Source of the DNA: Hymenobacter lucidus | GTDB taxonomy: Bacteria; Bacteroidota; Bacteroidia; Cytophagales; Hymenobacteraceae | NCBI RefSeq assembly: GCF_020447265.1 | Contig: NZ_JAJADR010000002.1 | Span: 62,001-126,000 of the forward strand | Length of the DNA: 64,000 bases | Direction of reading: 5' to 3' | In this document: piece by piece, positions 49,222 through 57,620 of the stretch | How positions within the stretch are numbered: position 1 is the first letter of the stretch | Layout of the letters: the number at the start of each line of letters is the position of its first letter | The notes under the pieces: generated by a model | Database searches by the model: none | The model's input: only the letters and a program-made list of their open reading frames with translations | What the model was told of the DNA's origin: nothing | Translations under genes and position numbers: made by a program

Positions 49222-49665
49222 ATGCCTGCTGCCCCGCTCTACCACCTGGTTTACCAAAGCAATGTAACGGCCCCAATGAGTGAGGCCGAGCTGGAGGCGC
49301 TGCTGGTGCAGGCCCGCGCCTGGAACCACAGTCACGACCTGACCGGCGTGCTGCTCTACTGCGACTCGAACATCATTCAGGTGCTGGAAGGACCCGAGGA
49401 TGAGGTGGAATATATCTTCGGCCGCATCGAGCAGGACCTGCGCCACTACGACGTAACCAAGCTGGCCGACGGGCCCGTGCAGGAGCGCAACTTCGCGCAG
49501 TGGTCCATGGGCTTCCGGGCAGTGCACCCCAAGGACTTTGCCTACCTCACGGGCTACCTCGACCCAGCAGCTCCCTCCTACCCAGCTGCCGTTGTCCAAA
49601 CCGACTCGGCCTCCCTGCGCGAGCTGCTGGCTTCCTTCGTCACCGACCAGAAGATTCGCTACTAG
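49222..49665 (+). CDS. Stand-alone BLUF blue-light photoreceptor
   Basis: A 147-residue single-domain BLUF protein that should bind FAD and sense blue light. Key residues fall at the spacing of AppA: Tyr11, Asn35, Gln53, Trp94 and Met96 here correspond to Tyr21, Asn45, Gln63, Trp104 and Met106, a constant offset of ten. Landmarks are YHLVYQS, DLTGVLLY, IIQVLEGP and QWSMGF. No output domain is attached, so it must act through a partner protein. It overlaps the end of the convergent nucleotidyltransferase gene by 4 bp. No regulator or cyclase is adjacent. Confidence 0.9.
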   Translation: MPAAPLYHLVYQSNVTAPMSEAELEALLVQARAWNHSHDLTGVLLYCDSNIIQVLEGPEDEVEYIFGRIEQDLRHYDVTKLADGPVQERNFAQWSMGFRAVHPKDFAYLTGYLDPAAPSYPAAVVQTDSASLRELLASFVTDQKIRY

Positions 49666-50150
49666 CCCGGCCCCAGCGGCAAACTAGCCCGGTACTGGCG
49701 CAGCATTTCCTGGTCGGCGGGCCGGTTGCGCCGGGCACACTGGTCGAGCAGGTGCTCCAGTGTAGCCAGCGGCAGGCCCTGGTGCCAGTGCCGCCCGGCC
49801 GCAAACTCGGCCCAGGGCCGGAATTCGTTTTCGTAGCACAAGTCGAGGATAGCCTCCTGCCGCCGGGCGCGCAGGTAATACTTGCCCTGCAACTGCGCCT
49901 GAGTCAGGGGCAGCGCTACGGGCTCTTGCCAAAGTTTTATTTCCCAGCCTACGGCCTGCAAGTGGCGCACGGCGGCCTCCAGCACCGGCACCTCGAAGGG
50001 CAAGAGCAGGTCGCAGTCGTGGGCGGGCCACCGGGCCAACGTGGAGCACTGCCAACGCACCGCCAGGGAGCCGATAACGCAGAACTCGACCCCGGCCGCT
50101 ACCAGCTCGTGCAGCGTGTGGCGGTAGAGCTGCTCATGTTCGGGACTCAT
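49662..50150 (-). CDS. Nucleotidyltransferase-fold protein
   Basis: A 162-residue protein with the signature of small nucleotidyltransferases: FCVIGSLAVRWQ (GS motif, about residues 23-34) followed by HDCDLLLP with the acidic pair of the active site (about 44-51). Similar proteins are grouped with AbiEii-like or MNT-type enzymes. A short helical C-terminus follows. It overlaps the radical SAM gene by 4 bp (ATG of this gene within its end), so the two are translationally coupled. Neither substrate nor partner role is known. Confidence 0.7.
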   Translation of the reverse strand: MSPEHEQLYRHTLHELVAAGVEFCVIGSLAVRWQCSTLARWPAHDCDLLLPFEVPVLEAAVRHLQAVGWEIKLWQEPVALPLTQAQLQGKYYLRARRQEAILDLCYENEFRPWAEFAAGRHWHQGLPLATLEHLLDQCARRNRPADQEMLRQYRASLPLGPG

Positions 50151-51259
50151 GCCGAGGGGTAGTAGTCGAGTGAGGGCGCGGGCACCCGGCTGAGCACCCG
50201 ACTGTCGGGGTCCCAGTCGCCGGAAAGGGTGCCATCGGAGTGCAGAATCAGCTTTTGCAGCACGCCGGTGGCATTAGCCGCCTGCAGGGCCGGGTAGCTG
50301 CTGGTTTCGAAGATGACTTCTAAGTCCTGCCAGCGGAAATGCTCGTTGTAATAATAGTAGCCGAAAGTGCTGCCCGCGTACTGCCAGCCGGGCCGGATGG
50401 CTTCCAGCGTGGGCGCCACGGCCGTCAGCAGGGGTTCGATGGGTACCCGGTTCAGCTCAATCCAGTCGGTAAACACGTTGGGCAGGTAGCTGCCCTCCAG
50501 GCGGCTCAGCTCCCGAAATACCACTTGGCGCACGCCCATCCCACGGGCCCAGGCCAGGTAGCGTTCCACATCGGAGAGGGTAGCAATGCCAGTCTGGGTC
50601 AGGATGCAGGAGTTTTTCACGGCCAGCTGCTCGTGTAGCCCGCGCACGGTGGCCTCGTACACGGCGTTGCGCCAGATGGGCTGGTTGCGGTTGAAGCGCA
50701 TGATGCGCTGGTTCACGTCCTCATCATCGTGGCAGCGGGAGAGTTCGAGCCGGCTCAGGCCGAAGCCGTGCAGGGCTGGCACGAGGCTGGGCTCGGTAGC
50801 CAGGCCGCTGCCGTTGGTATAGAGCACCTTCTCATCGAAAACAACGCCCTCGGCTTCCAGCCCACTAAGGCAGGCCAGCAGCCCGCGTAGCCAGCGCGGC
50901 TCGGCCGTAGCCTCCAGTCCCGACAAGCTCAGGCCCAGCGCAAAGCCCCGAAAAGGGAGCAACACCGCGCGCAGACGCTGAAAGTAGGCCGGATAGTCGT
51001 CAATCAGGCGCTTGGCCGTAAGCTGGTGGCCCTCATGGCGCACGAGCTCCTCCGAGCAAAAGGCGCAGTGGGCGTTGCAGCGCACCGCATTGGCAAAGGG
51101 AGTGAAGGTGAGGCCTGGCCGCAGCCGGTGCTCCTGCCCAAACGCCTGCCACAAAACGGAAGCCACGGGCTGGTAGAGCCGCCAGGTAGCCTGCCGGAAA
51201 TACACCAGCTCTGGGGAGGAAGTGGCCGTCTGGTACTGGTTGCGAAGGGAAGCCGCCAT
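50147..51259 (-). CDS. Radical SAM protein of unknown function
   Basis: A 370-residue protein with an iron-sulfur motif Cys61-x3-Cys65-x2-Cys68 (RCNAHCAFCSEE) and a TIM-like barrel: GFALGLSLSGLEAT, KVLYTNGSGLA, and LELSRCHDDEDVNQRIM with late strands. The C-terminal 100 residues include YAGSTFGYYYYNEHF and a beta-rich end, without the extra cysteines of SPASM domains. It resembles proteins annotated only as radical SAM. It is co-transcribed with the nucleotidyltransferase. It starts 125 bp from the divergent HTH gene across a 48-bp palindrome. Confidence 0.8.
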   Translation of the reverse strand: MAASLRNQYQTATSSPELVYFRQATWRLYQPVASVLWQAFGQEHRLRPGLTFTPFANAVRCNAHCAFCSEELVRHEGHQLTAKRLIDDYPAYFQRLRAVLLPFRGFALGLSLSGLEATAEPRWLRGLLACLSGLEAEGVVFDEKVLYTNGSGLATEPSLVPALHGFGLSRLELSRCHDDEDVNQRIMRFNRNQPIWRNAVYEATVRGLHEQLAVKNSCILTQTGIATLSDVERYLAWARGMGVRQVVFRELSRLEGSYLPNVFTDWIELNRVPIEPLLTAVAPTLEAIRPGWQYAGSTFGYYYYNEHFRWQDLEVIFETSSYPALQAANATGVLQKLILHSDGTLSGDWDPDSRVLSRVPAPSLDYYPSA

Positions 51260-51310
51260 AGGACTGCCAAGCTAGCGGTTTTGGGGGAATTGAAGGGAAG
51301 CAGCATAGAC

Positions 51311-51358
51311 CAAACAATTCTGAGCAAACAATTTAAATTGTTTGCTCAGAATTGTTTG
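51311..51358. promoter_or_regulatory. 48-bp perfect palindrome, probable operator with four half-sites
   Basis: Centred at 51334/51335. It consists of CAAACAATT at 51311 and 51325, and AATTGTTTG at 51336 and 51350. Half-sites on each side are 14 bp apart, linked by CTGAG/CTCAG. It lies in the 125-bp space between the divergent radical SAM and HTH genes. The AT-rich sequence stands out from its GC-rich surroundings. The HTH protein is the natural candidate to bind it. Confidence 0.85.
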
Positions 51359-51384
51359 TAGTTTGAAGCCTTCCTGTAAATGCC

Positions 51385-51939
51385 ATGTCGCAATACATCC
51401 GTACCCGCCTGAGTCTGACCCAGGAGCGCCTGGCCAACTGGCTTGGCATCCCGCGGGCCAGCCTGGCCCTGGCCGAGCGCGACCATCAGCCCTTGCCTTA
51501 CGCGGCCGGGGTGCAGCTGGCCCGCCTGCTGCTGGCCCTGCACGGGCAGGTATTTGACCCCGCCGGCAACCGCCCGGCCCCTCCTCCCCTGCCTATACCA
51601 TTACCCGAGCAAAAGCCGCTGCTTAAGCGCATCCGGTACTGTGAGCACCACGCGGCCCGGTTGCGGCGGAAAGTGGAGATGATGCGAACTATAGTCGAAG
51701 CCTATGAAACCCGGTTGGCGGTATTACCAGCTCTGTGGGCTTGGACGGGCGAAGTGCGCAACCCAGCGCTGGAAAAAACCTGGCTAGCCCTGCTGGAAGG
51801 CGAGGCCATGAGTGCCCTGCTGGATACCTACGGCGCCGGACCCCAGAAGCTGCTGGAAGCGCGCATTGCCGGGCTGGAGCGGGAAGCCGAGGTGCTGCGG
51901 GAGCTGGTGGAGAAGCTGCCGGCGGCTCCGGCTGGTTAA
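51385..51939 (+). CDS. XRE-like helix-turn-helix protein with coiled-coil C-terminus
   Basis: A 184-residue protein. Residues 1-55 carry an XRE-type HTH: SLTQERLANWLGIPRASLAL, then ERDHQPLPYAAGVQLARLLL. A Pro-rich linker (about 64-76) leads to long helices with a repeated charged pattern (EHHAARLRRKVEMMRTIVEA and AGLEREAEVLRELVEKLP) that suggest a coiled coil for oligomerisation. It starts 26 bp after the 48-bp palindrome, consistent with autoregulation and control of the divergent radical SAM gene. It might sense a signal through its C-terminal region; nothing shows which. Confidence 0.7.
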   Translation: MSQYIRTRLSLTQERLANWLGIPRASLALAERDHQPLPYAAGVQLARLLLALHGQVFDPAGNRPAPPPLPIPLPEQKPLLKRIRYCEHHAARLRRKVEMMRTIVEAYETRLAVLPALWAWTGEVRNPALEKTWLALLEGEAMSALLDTYGAGPQKLLEARIAGLEREAEVLRELVEKLPAAPAG

Positions 51940-52006
51940 CTATTACTGTTCTGGTAATTACATAGACTTGTACTCCCACCCAAAAGCCGCGTTTTATCCC
52001 AACCCG

Positions 52007-52873
52007 ATGCTTTCAGAACAAGAAATACTCCGTACCCTCGACCATGCTAATGATGGCTACTATTGCCACTTCATTCCGCTCAATCATCCCTACAATTATC
52101 TTATTGATACCCGGCTGAACCTGTTTCGCAGTGAAAACGAATGGGCCATTGCAGCCGAGATTCTCAGTTTTCCTCCCCGGGGCGGCTTTATTGAGCTTAA
52201 TATCTATTATTATGGCAACTGCCTGATCAACCTGGAAGAGTACAACAACCGCCACACCAACACCTACACAGTATATCCCATCGACGAGGACTCTTTCCGG
52301 GAGGCTACTCCGGAGGAGGCTTTGAGCCCGGCGGCTACTACGCTGCTGGTGCGCGGCGTACCCGTACGGGTGCAATATCCGAAGGAAGAGTACGCCCGAT
52401 TAGGCATTGAGCTGATGGAGTTTGAGCCGGGCCGCATCGAGCTTGATGAATTGGGGCGCATGCTGATTACCGAGCGGCAGGATTTGTTTCGGGCCACAGA
52501 TGCGGAACTGTATAAGTCTATTCCGGCCCACTTGAGCAAGATTCTCGTGCTTGATGAATGGCACCACAAGGACTTCACGGTGAGCCCACCCAAGGTGCTG
52601 TCGGATATGGAAATTGTGCAGGCCTTCGCGCTTACTATCCGCAATGGTGGCTTACCCGACATGAGTCTGGAGGACTTGACTACCACGATACGCCGGCAGG
52701 AAACGCTGCTCAACCGCCAGGACCAGCAAGAGTGGAACAGCAGCCGTCCGAGCAGCTACGAAACATGGCCGCAGCTGGCCCGGGTGCTGACCACCGGCGA
52801 CGTGCAGCACTACCGCCCCACGCTGCCGCCCAACACGCACTGGTCGAACTGGCCGGAATCCGGGGCATTGTAA
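52007..52873 (+). CDS. DUF7003-like protein
   Basis: A 288-residue cytoplasmic protein. EILRTLDHANDGYYCHFIPL at the N-terminus, YLIDTRLNLFRSENEWAIAAE and YYYGNCLINLEEYNN match my recollection of the DUF7003 family; I have moderate trust in this. The C-terminal half is helical with repeated charged segments (ATDAELYKSIPAHLSKILVL, EDLTTTIRRQETLLNR). No signal peptide or catalytic motif is seen. ATG 52007 is chosen over an earlier in-frame start at 51812 that would overlap the HTH gene. Function unknown; such proteins recall SMI1/KNR4-like immunity proteins in size, but no toxin gene lies nearby. Confidence 0.6.
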   Translation: MLSEQEILRTLDHANDGYYCHFIPLNHPYNYLIDTRLNLFRSENEWAIAAEILSFPPRGGFIELNIYYYGNCLINLEEYNNRHTNTYTVYPIDEDSFREATPEEALSPAATTLLVRGVPVRVQYPKEEYARLGIELMEFEPGRIELDELGRMLITERQDLFRATDAELYKSIPAHLSKILVLDEWHHKDFTVSPPKVLSDMEIVQAFALTIRNGGLPDMSLEDLTTTIRRQETLLNRQDQQEWNSSRPSSYETWPQLARVLTTGDVQHYRPTLPPNTHWSNWPESGAL

Positions 52874-52898
52874 CAAGAGCCCGCCGGAGCTTGTACAC

Positions 52899-55800
52899 CT
52901 AGTTGATCTGGATGGCGGCGTGGGTGTTGTCTTCGGGCCGCCGGTCGATGAGCAGGTAGTCGGGGTCGATGACGGCTTTGACGGGCGGCTCAGCCACGGT
53001 GAGGCGCACTACTTTGCGGGCATTGGTAACCAGCAGGCGTTGGCGGGCCAGCACTTTGTTGTGGGCCCCGTACAGAGCTAGGTCGAGGTAGTCGTGCAGG
53101 GGGGCTTCGGTTTCCTTGCCTAGGGCATCGGCATAGCGCTTGTGAGCCTCCAGCCGGATAATGGCCTGGTAGCGGCCGTCGGGCAGGCGCTGGTAAGCCA
53201 CTTCCTGCACCTGGTTGTCATACAAGGTGATGCGTTTGAGTTGGTCGGCCACGAAGTACCGCAGCGAATCGGGGGCGGCACGCAGAATGTAGCCGTAGAG
53301 GTCGTCGGAGGTAGGGTACGGCGCCGGGCGGCCCTGGTAGTCGCGCATAAACTGGCCGAGGGCGCCGTGGAGGTGTTTTTCGCCCAGGTAGCTGCGCAGC
53401 GCATACAGCGCCACCGAGCCTTTGGCGTAGTGAATATGGGGCTGGTCTTCGTTGTAGAGCAAGGGCAGCTCGCGCACCTTCTCGCTGGCCCGGCCGCGCA
53501 GGTAATAGTCGAGGGCGTAGCGACGCATGGTAAGCACCTTAGCTGCCCCGTACTGGCGTTCCAGCATCACGGTCGAGAGGTATTCGGACACCGATTCGGA
53601 CATAAATGTGGCGCCCTGCACAGCCGCGCCCACTACTTGGTGCGCCCACCACTGGTGCGCCATTTCGTGGGCTACTACGCGGTAAGTGCGGTCTACGTCG
53701 TGGTCGTCGGGGCTGGTTTGGGCAATGAAGCCGAGGCCTTCGGAGTAGGGCATGGTGCCGGGAAAGGCCTGGGCAAACTTCTGGTAGCGCGGAAACTCGA
53801 TGATACGAGCCTGCTGCTGAGAGTAGGCACCAAACTGCTGGCCGTAGTAAGCCAGGGAGGCGCGCATGGAGCGCATCATGCGGTCCAGGTTGTAGGGGTG
53901 GCCGGGGTGGTAATAGATTTCCAGGTCGACGCCGTTCTGCCGCTCACGCCGCACTTTATAGCGGGCCGAGGTGATGGAGTAGAAGTTGAGCACCGGCGCG
54001 GCCAGGCGGTAGTGAAAGTAGCGGCGGCCGTGTTGCTGCCATTCCTTAACCAAGGAGCCGGGGGCCACAGCAATCTGGTCGGGACTGGTGCTGAGCGTGG
54101 CTTCGAAGCGCAGCCGGTCGGCGTCGGTCGAAATATAGGTATTGGCGTAGGCGGCCGAGTCGGTTTGCGGGGCCATGCGGGGCCGCTCGGGCAGGCCAAA
54201 CTTGGCGCGGTCGGGGGCGCTTTCCAGCTCCAGGTTGCGGGTGTAGCCGATGGTGGGCGCCAGCTCGAAGTTGTTGAGGAAAGTGCCGTTGCCATTAATC
54301 AGAGGCCGGGAAACTTTGTTTTCGAAGCCCCGGGCCCGGTAGCTGGCCGAGTAGCCGAGCACCAGCGAGTCGCCGGGGGCCAGGGCGGGCTGCAACACGA
54401 AGCTGCGGAAGCCCAGGCGCTGGTCGTTGAGCACGGGCCGGCCGCCGGGAATGCGGAACTGAAAATCTTCCAGGTAGCTGCCGTAGGACACACGCAGAGT
54501 ATCGAGCGGAAGGCCGGTTTTATTAGTCAGCGTGAGCTGGCCCTTCACCTGCACGGCCCGGGCCTCGGGCGTGAGGTCGATTTGCAGATTCACGGCCGTG
54601 ACGCGGGGCTGGGGGGCATGCTCGTAGCGCTTGTAGCGCTTTTCGTAGTCGGCCGCCAGGCTTTGCTCCTCGTGCTCGGTGGTGTAGTCGTTGCGCACGT
54701 CGATGTTGTAGTAGATCCAGGTGCCCAGGCCCACCCAGGCCAGCAGGCCGGTGGCGGCCACGGCCCGCAGCGCGGGGGTAAACGACTGCCGCAGCTGCGC
54801 GGCGCTAAAAGCCCCGCCCACGGCCCGGCCCCGTACCCACAGCCCGGCGGTGAGGGCCACCAACAGCACGCAAAAGGCGGCCCAGTAGAGCTTAAACCAC
54901 ACGATGGCCGCCGCGAAGGGCCCGAAGCCGTTCATGTCGGAGTAAGTAAAGGCGGGCGTGTCGGCGAAGCGGAAGAGGTTGTTGTTCCAGTCGAGGGCCG
55001 CGCCACTGATGGCTTCAAACAGGATAATGGCCACGGTGAGGCCATAGGCCAGGAACTTGTTGCGCAGCAGCACGTGCAGAAACACCGTGCCCACGGCCAC
55101 CATCACGTAGCGGGTAAACTCGATGCCGAACACGGCCTGGCCGTAGAGGCTCCACTCAAAATGGGTGTAGCCCTGCAAAGCCTGGGCCGCCACGCACACC
55201 AGCAAGCCCACGCTCGTGAGCAAGGCCGCCACGAAGACCAGCGTCAGCAGCTTGGCCGTGTAGGGTACCCACGACGGCCGGGCCGACGCATCGAGGATAC
55301 CGTCGAGGCGGGCGTCCTGCTCTTTCCACACCAGCGCCCCGCCGTAGTACACCAGCACGGCAATGACGAACGTGCCATAGGTACCGTTTATCAGGTCGAG
55401 CATGGTGTAGGTGACCGGGTAGAAGTGGCCGCCCTCCCGCTCCGAGGCCGTGGCCGCAATGCTGAGCAGGTTGATGACGCCCAGCCCGAGAATTATCCAG
55501 AACGGCACGCTTTTCAAAATACCCAGCAAGTCGAGCCGGGCCTGCTGGGTGAGCTGCACCAGGGCGGCGCCCCGGTCGTGGCGGGGCTGCACCTGCGGCC
55601 GGGGCGTTGGCGCGGCGCGGCGCACCGGAGCCGCGGGCTCGGTCAGGCGCTGCTTTTTGACTTTGCCGGTAGAAGTGGTGAAAGAAAACACGCCGTGGGT
55701 GAGGCCCATCAGGGCGCCGGCAATGCCCAGCCACACGAGGCGGTTGGTAAGCAGCGGACCGGCGAAATCTAGCACGGCGGTGTTTTTCTCGGCTACCGTC

Positions 55801-56462
55801 CAGTACTTGGTCAGGGAGCTGAGGGTGCGCAGGCCGAAGGGGTCGAGCAGCAGCACGCTGGCGGGTGTGTCGAGGTTGGGCGTCAGCAAGCCTACCAGCA
55901 GAAAGCCCACCATCAGCCCCAGGGCAGCAATAAAGGCGTACACCGTATTGCGGGTAAGCACCGTGAGGCAGTAGATGATGGCTCCGGCCAGCACCACGTT
56001 GGGCACGATGAAGAGCCCAACAGCCTGCACATAAGGCACCAGCTGAAACGCGCCCACTCGGGCCGGCTCGTTGAGTAGCGTACCCAGTAAAATAGCCAGC
56101 AGCAGCCCCACCAAAGCCAGCACCGCCACCAGCACGCCGCCGGCAAAGCGGCCCCAGAGGTAACCTCCTTTTTCGAGCGGCGCGGCGTAGAGCACCGGCG
56201 CGTAGCCCGAGCCCGAGTCGCGGGTGGCGGTGCTGGCCATGATGGCCGTAATGAAGAGCAGGCAGAGCATGGTCATGGCTGCGGCCCGGCTCAGGATGGC
56301 AAAGGGTGCGTTGACGTGCAGGTTGCGCAAGTCCTGGCCCATTTGCAGGTTGGGCCACAGCATGGCCAAAAACGTGAGGCCGAACGTGACGGCCAGGAAG
56401 ATGTAGCTGAGCGGCTGCTTGCGCCAGGTGGCCAGCTCGAAGCGGAGAAAGGCGGTAAACAT
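52899..56462 (-). CDS. ABC transporter permease fused to M1-family aminopeptidase
   Basis: A 1187-residue membrane protein. Residues 1-560 hold about 12 membrane segments in two ABC-2-type permease halves (LFITAIMASTATRDSGSGYAPV, VVLAGAIIYCLTVLTRNTVYA, WKEQDARLDGILDASARPSW). From about 600 a periplasmic M1 metallopeptidase follows, with zinc motif HEMAH at 932-936 and Glu956, one residue further than the canonical spacing but as in this permease-peptidase subfamily. Substrate is unknown, probably exported peptides. The ATPase gene is 12 bp upstream. Confidence 0.85.
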   Translation of the reverse strand: MFTAFLRFELATWRKQPLSYIFLAVTFGLTFLAMLWPNLQMGQDLRNLHVNAPFAILSRAAAMTMLCLLFITAIMASTATRDSGSGYAPVLYAAPLEKGGYLWGRFAGGVLVAVLALVGLLLAILLGTLLNEPARVGAFQLVPYVQAVGLFIVPNVVLAGAIIYCLTVLTRNTVYAFIAALGLMVGFLLVGLLTPNLDTPASVLLLDPFGLRTLSSLTKYWTVAEKNTAVLDFAGPLLTNRLVWLGIAGALMGLTHGVFSFTTSTGKVKKQRLTEPAAPVRRAAPTPRPQVQPRHDRGAALVQLTQQARLDLLGILKSVPFWIILGLGVINLLSIAATASEREGGHFYPVTYTMLDLINGTYGTFVIAVLVYYGGALVWKEQDARLDGILDASARPSWVPYTAKLLTLVFVAALLTSVGLLVCVAAQALQGYTHFEWSLYGQAVFGIEFTRYVMVAVGTVFLHVLLRNKFLAYGLTVAIILFEAISGAALDWNNNLFRFADTPAFTYSDMNGFGPFAAAIVWFKLYWAAFCVLLVALTAGLWVRGRAVGGAFSAAQLRQSFTPALRAVAATGLLAWVGLGTWIYYNIDVRNDYTTEHEEQSLAADYEKRYKRYEHAPQPRVTAVNLQIDLTPEARAVQVKGQLTLTNKTGLPLDTLRVSYGSYLEDFQFRIPGGRPVLNDQRLGFRSFVLQPALAPGDSLVLGYSASYRARGFENKVSRPLINGNGTFLNNFELAPTIGYTRNLELESAPDRAKFGLPERPRMAPQTDSAAYANTYISTDADRLRFEATLSTSPDQIAVAPGSLVKEWQQHGRRYFHYRLAAPVLNFYSITSARYKVRRERQNGVDLEIYYHPGHPYNLDRMMRSMRASLAYYGQQFGAYSQQQARIIEFPRYQKFAQAFPGTMPYSEGLGFIAQTSPDDHDVDRTYRVVAHEMAHQWWAHQVVGAAVQGATFMSESVSEYLSTVMLERQYGAAKVLTMRRYALDYYLRGRASEKVRELPLLYNEDQPHIHYAKGSVALYALRSYLGEKHLHGALGQFMRDYQGRPAPYPTSDDLYGYILRAAPDSLRYFVADQLKRITLYDNQVQEVAYQRLPDGRYQAIIRLEAHKRYADALGKETEAPLHDYLDLALYGAHNKVLARQRLLVTNARKVVRLTVAEPPVKAVIDPDYLLIDRRPEDNTHAAIQIN

Positions 56463-56474
56463 GAGCGGGCGGGC

Positions 56475-57377
56475 TTAGGCAGGAACGGATACGGACTGCA
56501 CGGCTTGGTTTTTTCCCTGGATGGTGGAGAAAAACACGTCTTCCAAACTAGGCTCTACGGCCTGGAATCCGGCCGCTTCCAGCGCTTCGCCTTCCACGTG
56601 CAGCAGGGGCTGCCCGGCCAGCAGCTTGGTCGAAATCACGCGGTACTGCTGCTGGTATTCGGCCAGCTCGGCCTTCTCGATGGTTCGTTCCCAGATGCGG
56701 CCCCTGAGCTCGTGCATGGCGGCCTGGGGGCGGCCGGCAAACAGCACCCGGCCCTCGTTGATGATGGCCATGTTGCGGCACAGCTCCCGCACGTCGTCCA
56801 CGATGTGGGTGCTTAGAATCACGATGATGTTTTCCCCGATTTCGCTCAGCAGGTTGTAAAACCGGTTCCGCTCCCCGGGGTCGAGGCCGGCGGTGGGCTC
56901 ATCCACAATGATGAGCAGGGGCTGGCCGATGAGGGCCTGGGCAATGCCGAAGCGCTGTTTCATGCCGCCCGAAAACGTGCTGATGCTGCGCTTGCGCACT
57001 TCGTAGAGGTTGGTTTGCTCCAGCAGGGCCTTTACCGTTTCGCGCCGCTCCCCACGGTTCACGATGCCTTTCACCACGGCCATATGGTCAAGCAAGTCCT
57101 CGGCCGACACCCGGGGGTACACCCCAAACTCCTGGGGCAGGTAGCCCAGCACCCGGCGCAGGGCCATTTTATCCTCTAGCGCATCAATGGCATCGAGGTG
57201 GATGCTGCCGCTGTCGGGCGCTTGTAGGGTAGCAATGGTGCGCATCAATGAGCTTTTGCCGGCGCCGTTGGGGCCCAGCAGGCCAAACATGCCCTGCGGG
57301 ATAGTCAGGCTCACGTTGTCGAGGGCCTTGACCCCGTTGGGGTAGGTCTTCGACAGGTTTTTGATGATTAGGTCCAT
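56475..57377 (-). CDS. ABC transporter ATP-binding protein
   Basis: A 300-residue ATPase with Walker A LLGPNGAGKSSLM, signature FSGGMKQR, Walker B LLIIVDEPTAGLDP and the H-loop in ILSTHIVDD. A C-terminal domain of about 80 residues follows, as in drug or polymer exporters of the ABC-2 type. It is the natural partner of the permease-peptidase encoded 12 bp downstream, and the LytTR/LytS pair lies upstream on the same strand, which suggests the system may be induced by that pair. Confidence 0.88.
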   Translation of the reverse strand: MDLIIKNLSKTYPNGVKALDNVSLTIPQGMFGLLGPNGAGKSSLMRTIATLQAPDSGSIHLDAIDALEDKMALRRVLGYLPQEFGVYPRVSAEDLLDHMAVVKGIVNRGERRETVKALLEQTNLYEVRKRSISTFSGGMKQRFGIAQALIGQPLLIIVDEPTAGLDPGERNRFYNLLSEIGENIIVILSTHIVDDVRELCRNMAIINEGRVLFAGRPQAAMHELRGRIWERTIEKAELAEYQQQYRVISTKLLAGQPLLHVEGEALEAAGFQAVEPSLEDVFFSTIQGKNQAVQSVSVPA

Positions 57378-57529
57378 GCTGAAAGGAGTTTAGGAGCGGT
57401 GTCGTGGCGCCTGCCACGCGGTTTGGTGCCGTAAACATGCCTTTCTTATGCGCACTCGGCAACCCAGAATGAGTAAGTGGTAGCCGCGGGCCGGAATCCG
57501 GTTGGCTTGGCTTAGAAGCTACCCGAAGC

Positions 57530-57618
57530 AGTAGCGCGAACTGTGTAGTTCGCGGGCCTGAACGACAATTGTTGCTTGCAACGGCGCAGGCCACGCGAAC
57601 TACACAGTTCGCGCTACT
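57530..57618. repeat. Dispersed inverted repeat family 2, copy B
   Basis: Perfect 25-bp arms at 57530-57554 and 57594-57618, the same as copy A at 23080-23159 (AGTAGCGCGAACTGTGTAGT). Six more pairs (GGCCTG/CAGGCC) extend the stem past one bulged base. It lies between the response regulator stop (57621) and the ABC ATPase. Confidence 0.92.
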
Positions 57619-57620
57619 AC

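Noticed and set aside
53142..55772. 876-codon open frame on the plus strand inside the permease-peptidase gene
   Set aside because: Antisense to a clear gene with catalytic motifs; low-complexity Gly/Val/Ala/His composition is typical of antisense frames in GC-rich DNA.
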